Source: Bacillus_BD sp963708895 (GTDB taxonomy: Bacteria; Bacillota; Bacilli; Bacillales; Cytobacillaceae). Taken from it: DNA of 64,000 bases. This document shows positions 40,371-52,578 of the stretch, one piece after another. Position numbers and translations under genes: made by a program. Location: contig CAVPUE010000009.1 of assembly GCA_963708895.1 (NCBI GenBank), positions 62,001-126,000 of the forward strand. The letters run 5' to 3'. Position 1 is the stretch's first letter. Every line of letters begins with the position of its first letter. Below the pieces are notes generated by a model, which was not told the DNA's origin, ran no database searches, and worked only from the letters and a program-made list of their open reading frames with translations.

Positions 40371-40446
40371 GGGGGCTTAGCTCAGCTGGGAGAGCGCCTG
40401 CCTTGCACGCAGGAGGTCAGCGGTTCGATCCCGCTAGTCTCCACCA
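40371..40446 (+). tRNA. tRNA-Ala (TGC), first operon
   Basis: 76 nt with CCA. Acceptor GGGGGCT pairs with AGTCTCC, including the G3-U70 alanine identity pair and a second wobble at 5-68. Anticodon loop CTTGCAC. The acceptor stem differs from the second operon's copy. Confidence 0.98.
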
Positions 40447-40565
40447 TAACCTTTGTGTGTTGATCATTTATAACATATATTGGTATTTTTTGTTCTTTGA
40501 AAACTGGATAATGTAATGAAGAAACCAAGAAATAACCAAGTAAACACCATATTTACTTTTTAACT

Positions 40566-43500
<2,935 letters not shown>

Positions 43501-43589
43501 TATATGTAATAGAAAGATAAATCGTTTATACGTATTATTTCTTCTTCAGCATTATCCAGTTTTGAGAGAACAACTCTCAAATTAAATAG

Positions 43590-43705
<116 letters not shown>

Positions 43706-43710
43706 AAGCA

Positions 43711-43745
43711 GGAGTATCCATCATGGATACTCCTATTTTATTTAT
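43711..43745 (+). terminator. Terminator of the first rRNA operon
   Basis: GGAGTATCCA and TGGATACTCC form a 10-bp stem with a 3-nt loop, followed by TATTTTATTT. Confidence 0.88.
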
Positions 43746-43748
43746 AAA

Positions 43749-43930
43749 GGTTCTTTTCTCAAACTTTGTTGCTTTTGGATAGATAAAAGCCAATCGTACT
43801 TGTACCTACCTTGACATTGGAATTTATTTTTGAGAAAAGAACTGCAAATTTTATTCGAAGGTACAAAATAGCTTATTTCTACGTTAAAATTGGCCTTTGA
43901 ATTTTAACAATAAACTTTACGAATAGAGCC
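43749..43930. mobile_element. 182-bp MITE, copy C (after the first rRNA operon)
   Basis: Flanked by exact 8-bp direct repeats TTTATAAA (43741-43748 and 43931-43938). Left end GGTTCTTTTCTCAAAC; the internal complement reads TTTTGAGAAAAGAAC, so the C-to-T change at the third base is matched by a G-to-A change inside. Inserted directly at the tail of the rrn terminator. No ORF. The gap to yaaC (43931-44108) holds nothing else I recognise. Confidence 0.9.
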
Positions 43931-44108
43931 TTTATAAAAAGCAGGCATATTTATAACAAGTAGTACGTAAGAAATAATGTACCTAAAACAAAAGGGAATT
44001 GTTCTGTTTGTAAAATTATGTCGAAAAAACACTGATATTTTGAAATCTCTTAATATTGATAGTAGTAAATGTGTTATAATAGGGAAATCAATCATTCAGG
44101 CATCAGTA

Positions 44109-45098
44109 TTAATTTTGACTAGCTAAGTATTGATAAGCTAAAAAGGGTCCCTTTTTTGATGTTGTGTTTAAAAATTGAACGATAAAAGGGTAATCCTTAT
44201 TTGGCATTGTTTTGATGAGTTCACTCCACCATTCCGTTTCATAGCGGGCTATCATGCTTAAATTGAACAATAGTAGGTAATGTGAAACCATTTCTGGAAA
44301 TTCAATGTAGTCACTTTTTGTGATAGGTAAACAAAAGTGGTCTTCAATTAGATTATATTTTATGATTGTGAAAGGGTTATTTTTCCTAGGTTGTTCGAAT
44401 AATAAGCTGTTTTCTGCACTTTTTTTATATGAAAGCATATTAGATGATTTTAGTTGTAAATAATCAATAAAGCGGTTTTCAGTCATATGATAATAGTCAA
44501 GTATTTGTTCTGGAATGGATAGTGACTGCTGTTGAATCGAAATATCTAAGAAGGTACTTTTCCCTTCCAATTGACTAAATAAAGGATGTAATTCAGGGAT
44601 TTGTTGAAGTAGATCCATCATGGTGATTTTATCACCTTCTTTATTTTTCAAGTTAAACATTTTTTCAACCATGCAGGAAAATAAACCATTTTTTTGGAAT
44701 TTTACCTCATCCTTAAGAAATTCATATTGTTGCTTTTTTCTTTTCCTAGATGTAACACCGTGTGCAAGTACTGTTGTATTCTCTGGATATTTTGGGTCTT
44801 TTGTTAATAGACAAGCTTTGATTAAATGAACAAATCCATAAAAAAGTAAGATCGGTTGAATTAAAATTGGTGAATTGGCTGCTTGATCGTAATAAATTTT
44901 CGCATGTTCAAGATAATAAATAAAGGGATAGCAGTTTTCATAACTTTTTTGTTCAGCTTGTTCCAAGTTTTTATAGCACCTTTTCAGATAGATTTGAGTA
45001 TCTGATGCAGAGAAAAAAGGTGAAAATGAGTAAAAGTCTTTGTATGAATGAATCAATCTTAAAACCCCCAAATATTCAGAAACATTAAATTTAAACAT
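44109..45098 (-). CDS. yaaC: YaaC-family protein of unknown function
   Basis: 329 residues. No catalytic motif or membrane segment is evident; the chain is rich in aromatic residues and helices (YFPFIYYLEHAKIYYDQAAN-like segment, LLFYGFVHLIKACLLT, VLAHGVTSRKRKKQQYEF). It matches the YaaC family by position and character: minus strand, between the first rrn operon and guaB, as in B. subtilis. No function is known for the family. Divergent from guaB, sharing a short promoter region. Confidence 0.85.
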   Translation of the reverse strand: MFKFNVSEYLGVLRLIHSYKDFYSFSPFFSASDTQIYLKRCYKNLEQAEQKSYENCYPFIYYLEHAKIYYDQAANSPILIQPILLFYGFVHLIKACLLTKDPKYPENTTVLAHGVTSRKRKKQQYEFLKDEVKFQKNGLFSCMVEKMFNLKNKEGDKITMMDLLQQIPELHPLFSQLEGKSTFLDISIQQQSLSIPEQILDYYHMTENRFIDYLQLKSSNMLSYKKSAENSLLFEQPRKNNPFTIIKYNLIEDHFCLPITKSDYIEFPEMVSHYLLLFNLSMIARYETEWWSELIKTMPNKDYPFIVQFLNTTSKKGPFLAYQYLASQN

Positions 45099-45104
45099 GT
45101 ATGC

Positions 45105-45133
45105 TTGACAGTATTTTGTCCAATTGGTAACCT
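45105..45133 (+). promoter_or_regulatory. Candidate guaB promoter
   Basis: TTGACA followed after 17 bp by TAACCT, about 37 bp before the guaB start. The -35 is perfect, the -10 poor. Confidence 0.4.
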
Positions 45134-45169
45134 ACTAATAATATTTTTCAGTCCAGGAGGTCTTTTTTT

Positions 45170-46636
45170 ATGTGGGAGAATAAGTTTGAAAAAGAGGGTT
45201 TAACATTTGATGATGTCTTGTTAGTTCCGGCAAAATCCGAAGTACTTCCTCGTGATGTCAGCCTAAAGGTGAATTTAACGGACAAGATTAAGCTTAACAT
45301 ACCAATTATAAGTGCTGGTATGGATACTGTAACAGAGGCTGAAATGGCCATAGCAATGGCACGTCAGGGTGGTATTGGGATTATCCACAAAAATATGACC
45401 CCTGAAAAACAGGCAGAACAAGTTGATAAAGTAAAAAGGTCTGAAAGTGGTGTTATTACAAATCCATTTTTCCTAACACCAGAAAAGCAAATTTTTGAAG
45501 CAGACCATTTAATGGGTAAATATCGAATCTCAGGTGTTCCAATTGTCAATAACTTAGATGAGAAGAAACTTGTTGGGATTTTAACAAACCGTGACCTTCG
45601 CTTTATTCAGGACTATTCGATTAAAATTTCTGATGTCATGACAAAGGAAAATCTTGTGACAGCTCCTGTTGGTACTACTTTGGCTGAGGCTGAAAAGATA
45701 CTGCAAAAGTACAAAATTGAAAAGCTTCCACTTGTTGATGATGCTGGTGTTTTAAAAGGATTAATTACGATTAAGGATATTGAAAAAGTAATTGAATTTC
45801 CAAACTCAGCTAAAGATGAACAAGGTCGATTACTAGTTGGTGCGGCAGTAGGTGTTTCACAAGACACTGAAATGCGTCTTGATCTTTTAGCAAATGCAGG
45901 AGTCGATCTCATCGTTATTGATACGGCTCATGGACATTCAAAAGGGGTAATTGATACAGTAAAGGATATTTGTGAAAAGTATCCAGATTTGGCGATTGTC
46001 GCTGGTAATGTAGCGACAGCAGAAGCAACAAAAGCACTATTTGAAGCAGGTGCTGATATTGTAAAGGTCGGAATTGGACCTGGTTCTATTTGTACAACAA
46101 GGGTTATCGCTGGTGTAGGTGTTCCGCAAATTACAGCTATTTATGATTGTGCAAATGAAGCAAGAAAACATGGAAAGTCCATTATCGCAGATGGTGGTAT
46201 AAAATATTCTGGTGATATTGTAAAAGCATTAGCTGCTGGTGGTCATGCAGTTATGTTAGGAAGTCTTCTTGCAGGTGTTTCTGAAAGCCCAGGCGAAACT
46301 GAAATCTTCCAAGGTCGTCGTTTTAAAGTGTATCGTGGTATGGGTTCTGTTTCAGCAATGGAAAAAGGATCAAGTGACCGCTATTTCCAAGAAGAAAATA
46401 AAAAGTATGTTCCAGAAGGGATTGAAGGACGCCTACCGTACAAAGGACCTTTATCAGATACTGTGTACCAATTAGTAGGTGGAATCCGCTCAGGTATGGG
46501 ATATGTAGGAGCTGCTGATTTAGAAGCCCTTCGTGAAAATACTCAATTTATTAGAATGACTGGTGCTGGATTAAGAGAAAGTCATCCACATGATGTTCAA
46601 ATTACAAAAGAAGCACCAAATTACTCATTGTCATAA
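45170..46636 (+). CDS. guaB: IMP dehydrogenase
   Basis: 488 residues, the same length as in Bacillus. TIM barrel with the catalytic Cys loop GPGSICTTRVIAGVG and flap region, interrupted at about 95-210 by two CBS domains (SDVMTKENLVTAPVG, IEKLPLVDDAG). Converts IMP to XMP with NAD, the entry to GMP synthesis. AGGAGG lies 10 nt before the ATG. Monocistronic, with a terminator downstream. Confidence 0.98.
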   Translation: MWENKFEKEGLTFDDVLLVPAKSEVLPRDVSLKVNLTDKIKLNIPIISAGMDTVTEAEMAIAMARQGGIGIIHKNMTPEKQAEQVDKVKRSESGVITNPFFLTPEKQIFEADHLMGKYRISGVPIVNNLDEKKLVGILTNRDLRFIQDYSIKISDVMTKENLVTAPVGTTLAEAEKILQKYKIEKLPLVDDAGVLKGLITIKDIEKVIEFPNSAKDEQGRLLVGAAVGVSQDTEMRLDLLANAGVDLIVIDTAHGHSKGVIDTVKDICEKYPDLAIVAGNVATAEATKALFEAGADIVKVGIGPGSICTTRVIAGVGVPQITAIYDCANEARKHGKSIIADGGIKYSGDIVKALAAGGHAVMLGSLLAGVSESPGETEIFQGRRFKVYRGMGSVSAMEKGSSDRYFQEENKKYVPEGIEGRLPYKGPLSDTVYQLVGGIRSGMGYVGAADLEALRENTQFIRMTGAGLRESHPHDVQITKEAPNYSLS

Positions 46637-46680
46637 AAAAAATGCCTAAAAAGGTAGGCTAATTTCCTTTATTTTCAAAA

Positions 46681-46712
46681 GACAGAGGGACTATTCTCTG
46701 TCTATTTTTTTG
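46681..46712 (+). terminator. Terminator of guaB
   Basis: GACAGAG and CTCTGTC with an 8-nt loop, then TATTTTTTTGG. Confidence 0.85.
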
Positions 46713-46814
46713 GTTATTATTTATGTTAAACTGTACAAGTATGTCAAAAGAGATAAAAATGTAATAAGTGGTTTAACAAAATAAATTATAGACTATAGTT
46801 GGAGGTAAGGTTCA

Positions 46815-48149
46815 TTGAAAGGGTTTAAGAAAATAGCGTTATGGATTACGGTGTTATTTATGTTTGTATCTGCATCGTTTTCCCTTCTACCAAACAGAAC
46901 AAGTGCAGCTGAAAATGATTCACTAGGACTTAATGCAGAAGCAGCCATTTTAGTAGATGCTGAGACGGGTGCTATTTTATATGAGAAAAATGCCGATGTT
47001 GTGCTCGGGGTTGCCTCAATGTCTAAAATGATGACGGAGTATTTAGTGCTAGAGGCGATTAAAGATGGGTCCATTTCATGGGATCAAAAAGTAATGATAA
47101 GTGAATACATTCATAATCTATCAAGTCCTAATATGGGTCTATCAAACGTAGGGTTAACTCAAGGCGAACAATATACCGTAAAAGAATTATACGAAGCCAT
47201 GGCTATTTTCTCTGCTAATGCGGCTACATCTGCACTAGCAGAGGTTGTCGGTGGAACTGAAAAAGGCTTTGTTGAATTAATGAATAAAAAAGCCGAGGAA
47301 TTAAAATTAGAACAATATAAATTTGTCAATTCATCAGGACTTAATAATTCCGATTTATTAGGGAATCATCCTTCAGGTAACCCTGATGATGAAAATGTCA
47401 TGTCAGCAAAAGCAACGGCTAGATTAGCTTATCATTTGTTGAATGACTTCCCAGAGGTAATCGATACGGCTAGTAAGCCTGTACTAAAATTTAGAGATGG
47501 TAGAGATTATAAGAACTTTAACTATATGCTGCCAGGACTTGTGTTTCACTATCCTGGGGTAGATGGATTAAAAACAGGCTCTACAGATTTTGCTGGATTT
47601 GGATTTACAGCTACTGCCAAAAGAGGTGATAATCGTTTTATCACTGTTGTTATGAAAACTAGTTCAAAAGAAGAACGCTTTACGGAAACAAGAAAGCTTT
47701 TAGACTATGCATTTGGTAATTACACAAAGGAAGAAATAGTTGCTAAAGGTACAGAAATTAAAGGCCATAAAACGCTACCTGTTACAAAGGGAAAAGAGGA
47801 TAGCGTTCAAATAGAAAGTGCTGACAGTATTGAACTAGCTATCAAAAAAGGTGAAGAGAAAAACTTTAAGCCAGTGTTAAAACTGGATAATAAGAAGTTA
47901 AATGATGAAGGTGAACTAACAGCTCCGATTAAAAAGGGAGATAAAGTAGGGACTTTAACCGTTCAGCCTAAAGAAGGAGAACCTATTGAATTCCTTACAG
48001 AAGATGGAGTGAAGAGCGTTACAGTAGACGTGATTGCTTCAGAAGATGTTGAAAAGGCCAATTGGTTTGTTCTAAGCATGCGTGCTGTTGGTGGATTCTT
48101 TGCTGATATTTGGGGCAGTGTTTCATCAACCGTAAAAGGCTGGTTTTAA
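46815..48149 (+). CDS. dacA: D-alanyl-D-alanine carboxypeptidase DacA (PBP5)
   Basis: 444 residues from a TTG with GGAGG upstream. Signal peptide at 1-31 (ALWITVLFMFVSASF, cleavage near TSAAEN). Catalytic S68 and K71 in ASMSK, SAN motif in FSANAAT, KTG in GLKTGSTDF. A beta-rich domain and a C-terminal amphipathic anchor (FFADIWGSVSSTVKGWF) follow. It trims the terminal D-Ala of peptidoglycan stem peptides. In B. subtilis pdxS and pdxT follow; here serS follows directly. Confidence 0.97.
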   Translation: MKGFKKIALWITVLFMFVSASFSLLPNRTSAAENDSLGLNAEAAILVDAETGAILYEKNADVVLGVASMSKMMTEYLVLEAIKDGSISWDQKVMISEYIHNLSSPNMGLSNVGLTQGEQYTVKELYEAMAIFSANAATSALAEVVGGTEKGFVELMNKKAEELKLEQYKFVNSSGLNNSDLLGNHPSGNPDDENVMSAKATARLAYHLLNDFPEVIDTASKPVLKFRDGRDYKNFNYMLPGLVFHYPGVDGLKTGSTDFAGFGFTATAKRGDNRFITVVMKTSSKEERFTETRKLLDYAFGNYTKEEIVAKGTEIKGHKTLPVTKGKEDSVQIESADSIELAIKKGEEKNFKPVLKLDNKKLNDEGELTAPIKKGDKVGTLTVQPKEGEPIEFLTEDGVKSVTVDVIASEDVEKANWFVLSMRAVGGFFADIWGSVSSTVKGWF

Positions 48150-48156
48150 TGATTGG

Positions 48157-48186
48157 ATAGGACTCTTATCGGAGTCCTATTTTATT
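48157..48186 (+). terminator. Terminator of dacA
   Basis: ATAGGACTC and GAGTCCTAT with a 6-nt loop, then TTTATTTG, 8 bp after the stop. Confidence 0.85.
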
Positions 48187-48299
48187 TGTAATTACGTAGC
48201 TAGAAAATAGTCTTATGATTTTTCCATAAATATTGGATTTTAGAATAAACCTGTTGTAAAATGGAAATATATATAATAAATGTTTACATATTTTATAAA

Positions 48300-48535
48300 G
48301 CAATGAGAGGAAATAGTAGCAAATCGATTGTTCTATAGAGAGCCAGTGGTTGGTGGAAACTGGTGAATAACGTTTGTGAATCCATCCTTGAGTAGAGTAT
48401 GGAAAGCCAATTGGTGAGTAAGTACTTTCGGTTAAAACCGTTATGATTTTAAGGTGGAGGGCATTTTATGCCTTCAACTAGGGTGGCAACGCGGGTAACT
48501 CTCGTCCCTTTTTAGGGATGGGAGTTTTTTATTTG
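48300..48535 (+). promoter_or_regulatory. T-box riboswitch controlling serS
   Basis: The T-box core GGTGGCAACGCGG (48482-48494) is followed by the terminator stem CTCTCGTCCCT / AGGGATGGGAG and six T residues (to 48530). Upstream lie stem I elements, with a GAATCCATCCTTGAG segment in the specifier position that offers UCC (48381-48383), a serine codon. Uncharged tRNA-Ser would favour antitermination. Confidence 0.92.
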
Positions 48536-48596
48536 TCTAAATGTGATAATCCATTTAGTTCCATATCACTTTCTTATAAAAAAGGAGGAAGTTTTC

Positions 48597-49878
48597 ATGC
48601 TAGATATTAAAGTTTTACGTGCAAATTTAACCGAGGTAAAAGAAAAACTGCAACACAGAGGCGAGGATTTATCTGAACTTGACCACTTTGAAGAATTAGA
48701 CGTGACAAGACGGGAATTGATTGTCGAGGCTGAAAAGTTAAAAAGTAGGAGAAATGAAGTTTCACAAGAAGTTGCCATTTTAAAACGTGATAAAAAGGAT
48801 GCCGATCACCTTATTAAGGAAATGCGAAAGGTCGGCGATGAGATTAAAGTACTTGATGAAAAACTTAAGACGATAGAGGATAGTCTGGAAGGGATTTTAT
48901 TAGGGATTCCAAATATCCCACATGAAAGTGTTCCAGTTGGTGAAACAGAAGATGAGAATGTCACAGTCCGTACTTGGGGTCAAAAGCCACAATTTGGATT
49001 TGAAGCAAAGCCGCATTGGGATATTGCTGATGAATTAGATATTCTTGATTTTGAACGTGCTGGTAAAGTGACAGGAAGTCGATTTGTTTTTTATAAAGAC
49101 TTGGGTGCAAAGTTAGAAAGAGCTCTATATAATTTTATGCTTGATCTTCATACAGAAGACCATGGATACTTGGAAATGTTACCACCATATTTGGTCAATC
49201 GAGCAAGCTTAACAGGTACAGGACAACTTCCAAAGTTTGAAGAGGATGCCTTTTTAGTCGAAAAGGAAGATTACTTTTTAATTCCTACTGCAGAAGTGCC
49301 TGTAACAAACTACCATCGGGATGAAATTTTAAGTGGCGATGATCTACCGATTAGCTATGCAGCTTTTAGTGCTTGTTTCCGTTCTGAAGCAGGATCTGCT
49401 GGAAGAGATACTAGGGGATTAATTCGTCAGCATCAATTTAATAAGGTAGAGCTTAGTGAAATTTGTAAAGCCAGAGGAATCTTATGAACAATTAGAGGTA
49501 TTGACTGGTCATGCTGAAAAAGTTCTTCAATTATTAAAATTGCCATATCGTGTCTTGAGTATGTGCACAGGCGACCTTGGTTTTACAGCGGCAAAGAAAT
49601 ATGATATCGAAGTATGGATGCCAAGCTATGATACGTATCGTGAAATCTCTTCTTGCAGTAACTTTGAAGCATTCCAAGCTCGTCGTGCTAATATTCGTTT
49701 CCGTCGTGAACCAAAGGCAAAACCGGAATATGTGCATACATTGAACGGATCTGGTCTAGCAATTGGTCGTACTGTTGCAGCAATCTTAGAAAACTATCAA
49801 CAAGAAGATGGAACAGTAGTGATTCCTGAAGTACTGCGACCATATATGAGAAATCGTGAAACTATCGTAAAAAGATGA
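48597..49878 (+). CDS. serS: Seryl-tRNA synthetase, frame interrupted once
   Basis: ATG 48597 (MLDIKVLRANLTEVKEKL), after AAAGGAGG. N-terminal long coiled-coil arm at about 25-105 that grips the tRNA, then the class II core: motif 2 FSACFRSEAGSAGRDTRGLIR, motif 3 GSGLAIGRTVAAILE. Near 49456 the conserved VELVKFVKPEE requires one base to be skipped after GAG CTT. The corrected length is 426 residues, normal. Essential. Controlled by the upstream T-box; a terminator follows. Confidence 0.96.
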
Positions 49879-49920
49879 TATAGGTATAGGAAAAGTGAAT
49901 TTTAGTTATACTAAAAAGGA

Positions 49921-49957
49921 AATTCTGGACGAATGAATTTCGTCCAGAATTTTTTAT
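49921..49957 (+). terminator. Terminator of serS
   Basis: AATTCTGGACGAA with its perfect complement, 4-nt loop, then TTTTATT. Confidence 0.92.
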
Positions 49958-50001
49958 TGACATCGGTAATTGTAAATGTTATATTAATTTTTGTTGAATA
50001 T

Positions 50002-50094
50002 GGAGGAATACCCAAGTCTGGCTGAAGGGATCGGTCTTGAAAACCGACAGGCGGGTCAAACCGCGCGGGGGTTCGAATCCCTCTTCCTCCTCCA
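50002..50094 (+). tRNA. tRNA-Ser (TGA)
   Basis: 93 nt with encoded CCA and a long variable arm. Acceptor GGAGGAA pairs with TTCCTCC; anticodon TGA at 50038-50040. Stands after serS as in B. subtilis. Confidence 0.97.
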
Positions 50095-50130
50095 TTAAAA
50101 TTGAATGATCAAACGCGCATAAATTGGAGA

Positions 50131-50165
50131 GGATTGTTGTCATCTGGCAACAATCCTTTTTTTTA
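50131..50165 (+). terminator. Terminator after tRNA-Ser
   Basis: GGATTGTTG and CAACAATCC, 8-nt loop, eight T residues. Confidence 0.92.
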
Positions 50166-50201
50166 TAGTAAATTTACTTTTCCTTAATAATTAATTAGAA
50201 A

Positions 50202-51485
50202 TTATTTCTTTACGACATTAAAGTTTTCTGCAATCAATAGCCAATTTTGTGGAAAGGACAGTCCTAATTTCCAGTAACTCATCCCTCTAATACCGAGTTC
50301 CTTCATCAAATCAAATTTTGCTTGGATAGAACGAGCATCCTCAAACCAAACTTCATGTTTTTTCCCTTCATTATCGGTATAGTTGTAAAAAGGAGCTTGA
50401 GCTCTTTCATCATACTGAATGGCTACATTATTTTCAGCTGCTAATTCAATGGCTTGCTGAGGGCTAAGCGCTCTAGCGATGGTTCCTTGTACAAATGGTA
50501 AGGTCCAATCATACCCATATAGGTTTTGCCCCATTAAAATTTTCGAAGCGGGCATTTCTGATATGGCATATTCCAACACATTCCGAACAGGACCAATCGG
50601 TGATACAGCCATAGCAGGTCCGCCACTATATCCCCACTCATAAGTCATGATCACGACGAAGTCGACAATTTCTCCATGAGCCCGATAATCATGGGCCTCA
50701 TACCATAGCCCAGCCTGATTGGCACTTGTTTTTGGAGCTAAGGCAGTTGAAAGAAACCATCCATACTGATTAAAGCGGGCTTTTGCTTTTCGTAAAAACT
50801 GGTTATATGCCTCACGATCAGCTGGTCGTAAAAATTCAAAGTCAAAATGAATATCTCGGAATCCGTATTTTTGAGCCGTTGTCACGATGTTGTTAAGAAA
50901 ACGGTCCTGAATGGTTATATCATTTAATAGAATTCTCCCTAACTCATCACTAAATTGATCATTTTCTTGATTTGTAATCACCATCATTAGTATATTATTG
51001 TTAGCCTTGGCAATAGCGGGAAAGTTATTTAATAAAGGCTCTTTTAATGATCCATCCCTAAGTGCTTGAAAACTAAAAGGAGCTAAATAGGTTAAGTAAG
51101 GAGCAGCATCTCGTGCACTTTCTTCTAATGCTGGCGCAACGGTTGTCCCTCGTGGTTCAACATAGGCGTTAAATTCTCGATCTGTCTTTGGCTGTGGTGG
51201 AATATACAATCTTTGACCAATCATAAGTGGTTGATTGGGTGAAATGCCGTTGACTGTTGCCAATTCTTGATAATTGGTTTGAAAGCGATTGGCTATTGCC
51301 CAAAGGTTGTCACCAGGCTGTACCCAATAAAAGCTACCTACAATGGGAATCACTAAGGTTTGACCAATGACAAGGTTATTTGGATTAGGAACTTCATTTG
51401 CTTCGATTAAATCATTCACAGTTGTTCCATAGGTTTGAGCAATACTGGTTAATGTTTGATTTTGTCCAACTACATGAATTTGCAT
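50202..51485 (-). CDS. sleL: Spore germination N-acetylglucosaminidase SleL (YaaH)
   Basis: 427 residues, identical in length to B. subtilis YaaH. Two LysM repeats (about 2-47 and 52-96; GQTLVIP and GQRLYIP ends) bind peptidoglycan, followed by a GH18 barrel with the acidic motif HFDFEFLRP. No signal peptide; family members are made in the mother cell and attached to the coat/cortex. Acts on cortex fragments containing muramic-delta-lactam during germination. Convergent with the tRNA-Ser transcript. Confidence 0.95.
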   Translation of the reverse strand: MQIHVVGQNQTLTSIAQTYGTTVNDLIEANEVPNPNNLVIGQTLVIPIVGSFYWVQPGDNLWAIANRFQTNYQELATVNGISPNQPLMIGQRLYIPPQPKTDREFNAYVEPRGTTVAPALEESARDAAPYLTYLAPFSFQALRDGSLKEPLLNNFPAIAKANNNILMMVITNQENDQFSDELGRILLNDITIQDRFLNNIVTTAQKYGFRDIHFDFEFLRPADREAYNQFLRKAKARFNQYGWFLSTALAPKTSANQAGLWYEAHDYRAHGEIVDFVVIMTYEWGYSGGPAMAVSPIGPVRNVLEYAISEMPASKILMGQNLYGYDWTLPFVQGTIARALSPQQAIELAAENNVAIQYDERAQAPFYNYTDNEGKKHEVWFEDARSIQAKFDLMKELGIRGMSYWKLGLSFPQNWLLIAENFNVVKK

Positions 51486-51636
51486 GTACTTCCCCTCCTA
51501 AAATTTAGTCTGGAATTTAGTTAACAATTAAATGTTTGGTTAGGATAAACGCCATTAACAATTTATGTTTAAATAGACGAATCATGATATAATTTTTCAA
51601 AATATACAATCGTTAAATAGGAGAGGCTCTGAAAAG

Positions 51637-52164
51637 ATGTTAGATTATAATGAAGATGAGCTCTATATGTTAGAAGCCATTCATGAAGCAAAGAAGGCTG
51701 AAAAGTTAACGGAAGTTCCTATTGGTGCAGTTATCGTTTCAAATGGCGAGATTATTGCAAGAGCGCATAATTTAAGGGAAACCAAACAAAATGCTGTTTC
51801 CCATGCTGAATTATTGGCGATTGAACAAGCATGTGAGAACTTAGGTTCCTGGCGTCTAGAGAATGCAACTCTTTATGTAACGTTAGAACCGTGCGCAATG
51901 TGTTCTGGAGCTATTCTATTATCCCGAATTGATCGGGTCGTATTTGGTGCTTTTGATCCGAAAGGTGGTTGTGCTGGTACGTTTATGAATTTGCTTCAGG
52001 ATGAACGCTTTAACCATCAATGTGAAGTGGTTTCTGGTGTGTTAGAGGAAGAGTGTGGCCAATTATTGACACTTTTTTTCAGAGCAATTCGGGAACGTAA
52101 AAAGGCTGAGAGAAGGCTGAAAAAGCAATTGCTTCAGGGAAATGAAAAAATTGACAATGGATAA
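51637..52164 (+). CDS. tadA: tRNA adenosine(34) deaminase TadA
   Basis: 175 residues. Zinc-deaminase motifs HAE in SHAELLAIE and PCxxC in EPCAMCSGAILLSRI. Converts A34 to inosine in tRNA-Arg(ACG). The basic C-terminal extension (ERKKAERRLKKQLL) is typical of the Bacillus enzyme. ffs follows closely. Frame intact. Confidence 0.96.
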   Translation: MLDYNEDELYMLEAIHEAKKAEKLTEVPIGAVIVSNGEIIARAHNLRETKQNAVSHAELLAIEQACENLGSWRLENATLYVTLEPCAMCSGAILLSRIDRVVFGAFDPKGGCAGTFMNLLQDERFNHQCEVVSGVLEEECGQLLTLFFRAIRERKKAERRLKKQLLQGNEKIDNG

Positions 52165-52167
52165 GGA

Positions 52168-52196
52168 TTGCATTTTAAAAGAAAAATTAGTATACT
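52168..52196 (+). promoter_or_regulatory. Promoter of ffs
   Basis: TTGCAT and TATACT separated by exactly 17 bp, about 45 bp before the recognisable start of the SRP RNA; the first hexamer lies just past the tadA stop. Confidence 0.6.
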
Positions 52197-52240
52197 AAAT
52201 CTTGCGTCGGTAAAAGACGCATATGACAATAGGTATCAAT

Positions 52241-52511
52241 TTTGCCGTGCTAGGTGGGGAGGTAGCGGTGCCCTGTACTCGCAATCCGCTCTAGCGAGAC
52301 TGAATCCCTTCCCGAGGCTGGTATCCTGTAGGGTCTGCCTTAAGTAAGTGGTGTTGACGTCCTGGTCCTGCGCAATGGGAACCCATGAACCATGTCAGGT
52401 CCGGAAGGAAGCAGCATTAAGTGGTGCTTCTCATGTGCCGTAGGGTAGCCTGGGCCGAGCTAACTGCTTAAGTAACGCTTATGGGACCCAGTCGACGGAA
52501 GGTGCACGGCA
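52241..52511 (+). ncRNA. ffs: Signal recognition particle RNA (scRNA, large Bacillus type)
   Basis: About 271 nt. The ends pair (TTGCCGTGC with GGTGCACGGC), the Alu-type domain has GGTAGCGGTGCCCTGTA, and domain IV shows the invariant CATGTCAGGTCCGGAAGGAAGCAGC (described in pieces: CAGGTCC, GGAAGGAAGCAGC) that binds Ffh. Boundaries are approximate. It lies between tadA and dnaX, the usual Bacillus position. Confidence 0.94.
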
Positions 52512-52531
52512 GTTAAATTTATTAATAAAAA

Positions 52532-52561
52532 AATCCACCAAATTTTTGGTGGATTTTTTAT
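52532..52561 (+). terminator. Terminator of ffs
   Basis: AATCCACCAAA and TTTGGTGGATT stem, followed by a run of six to seven T. Confidence 0.92.
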
Positions 52562-52578
52562 TTTGCCCTTTTGTATAA

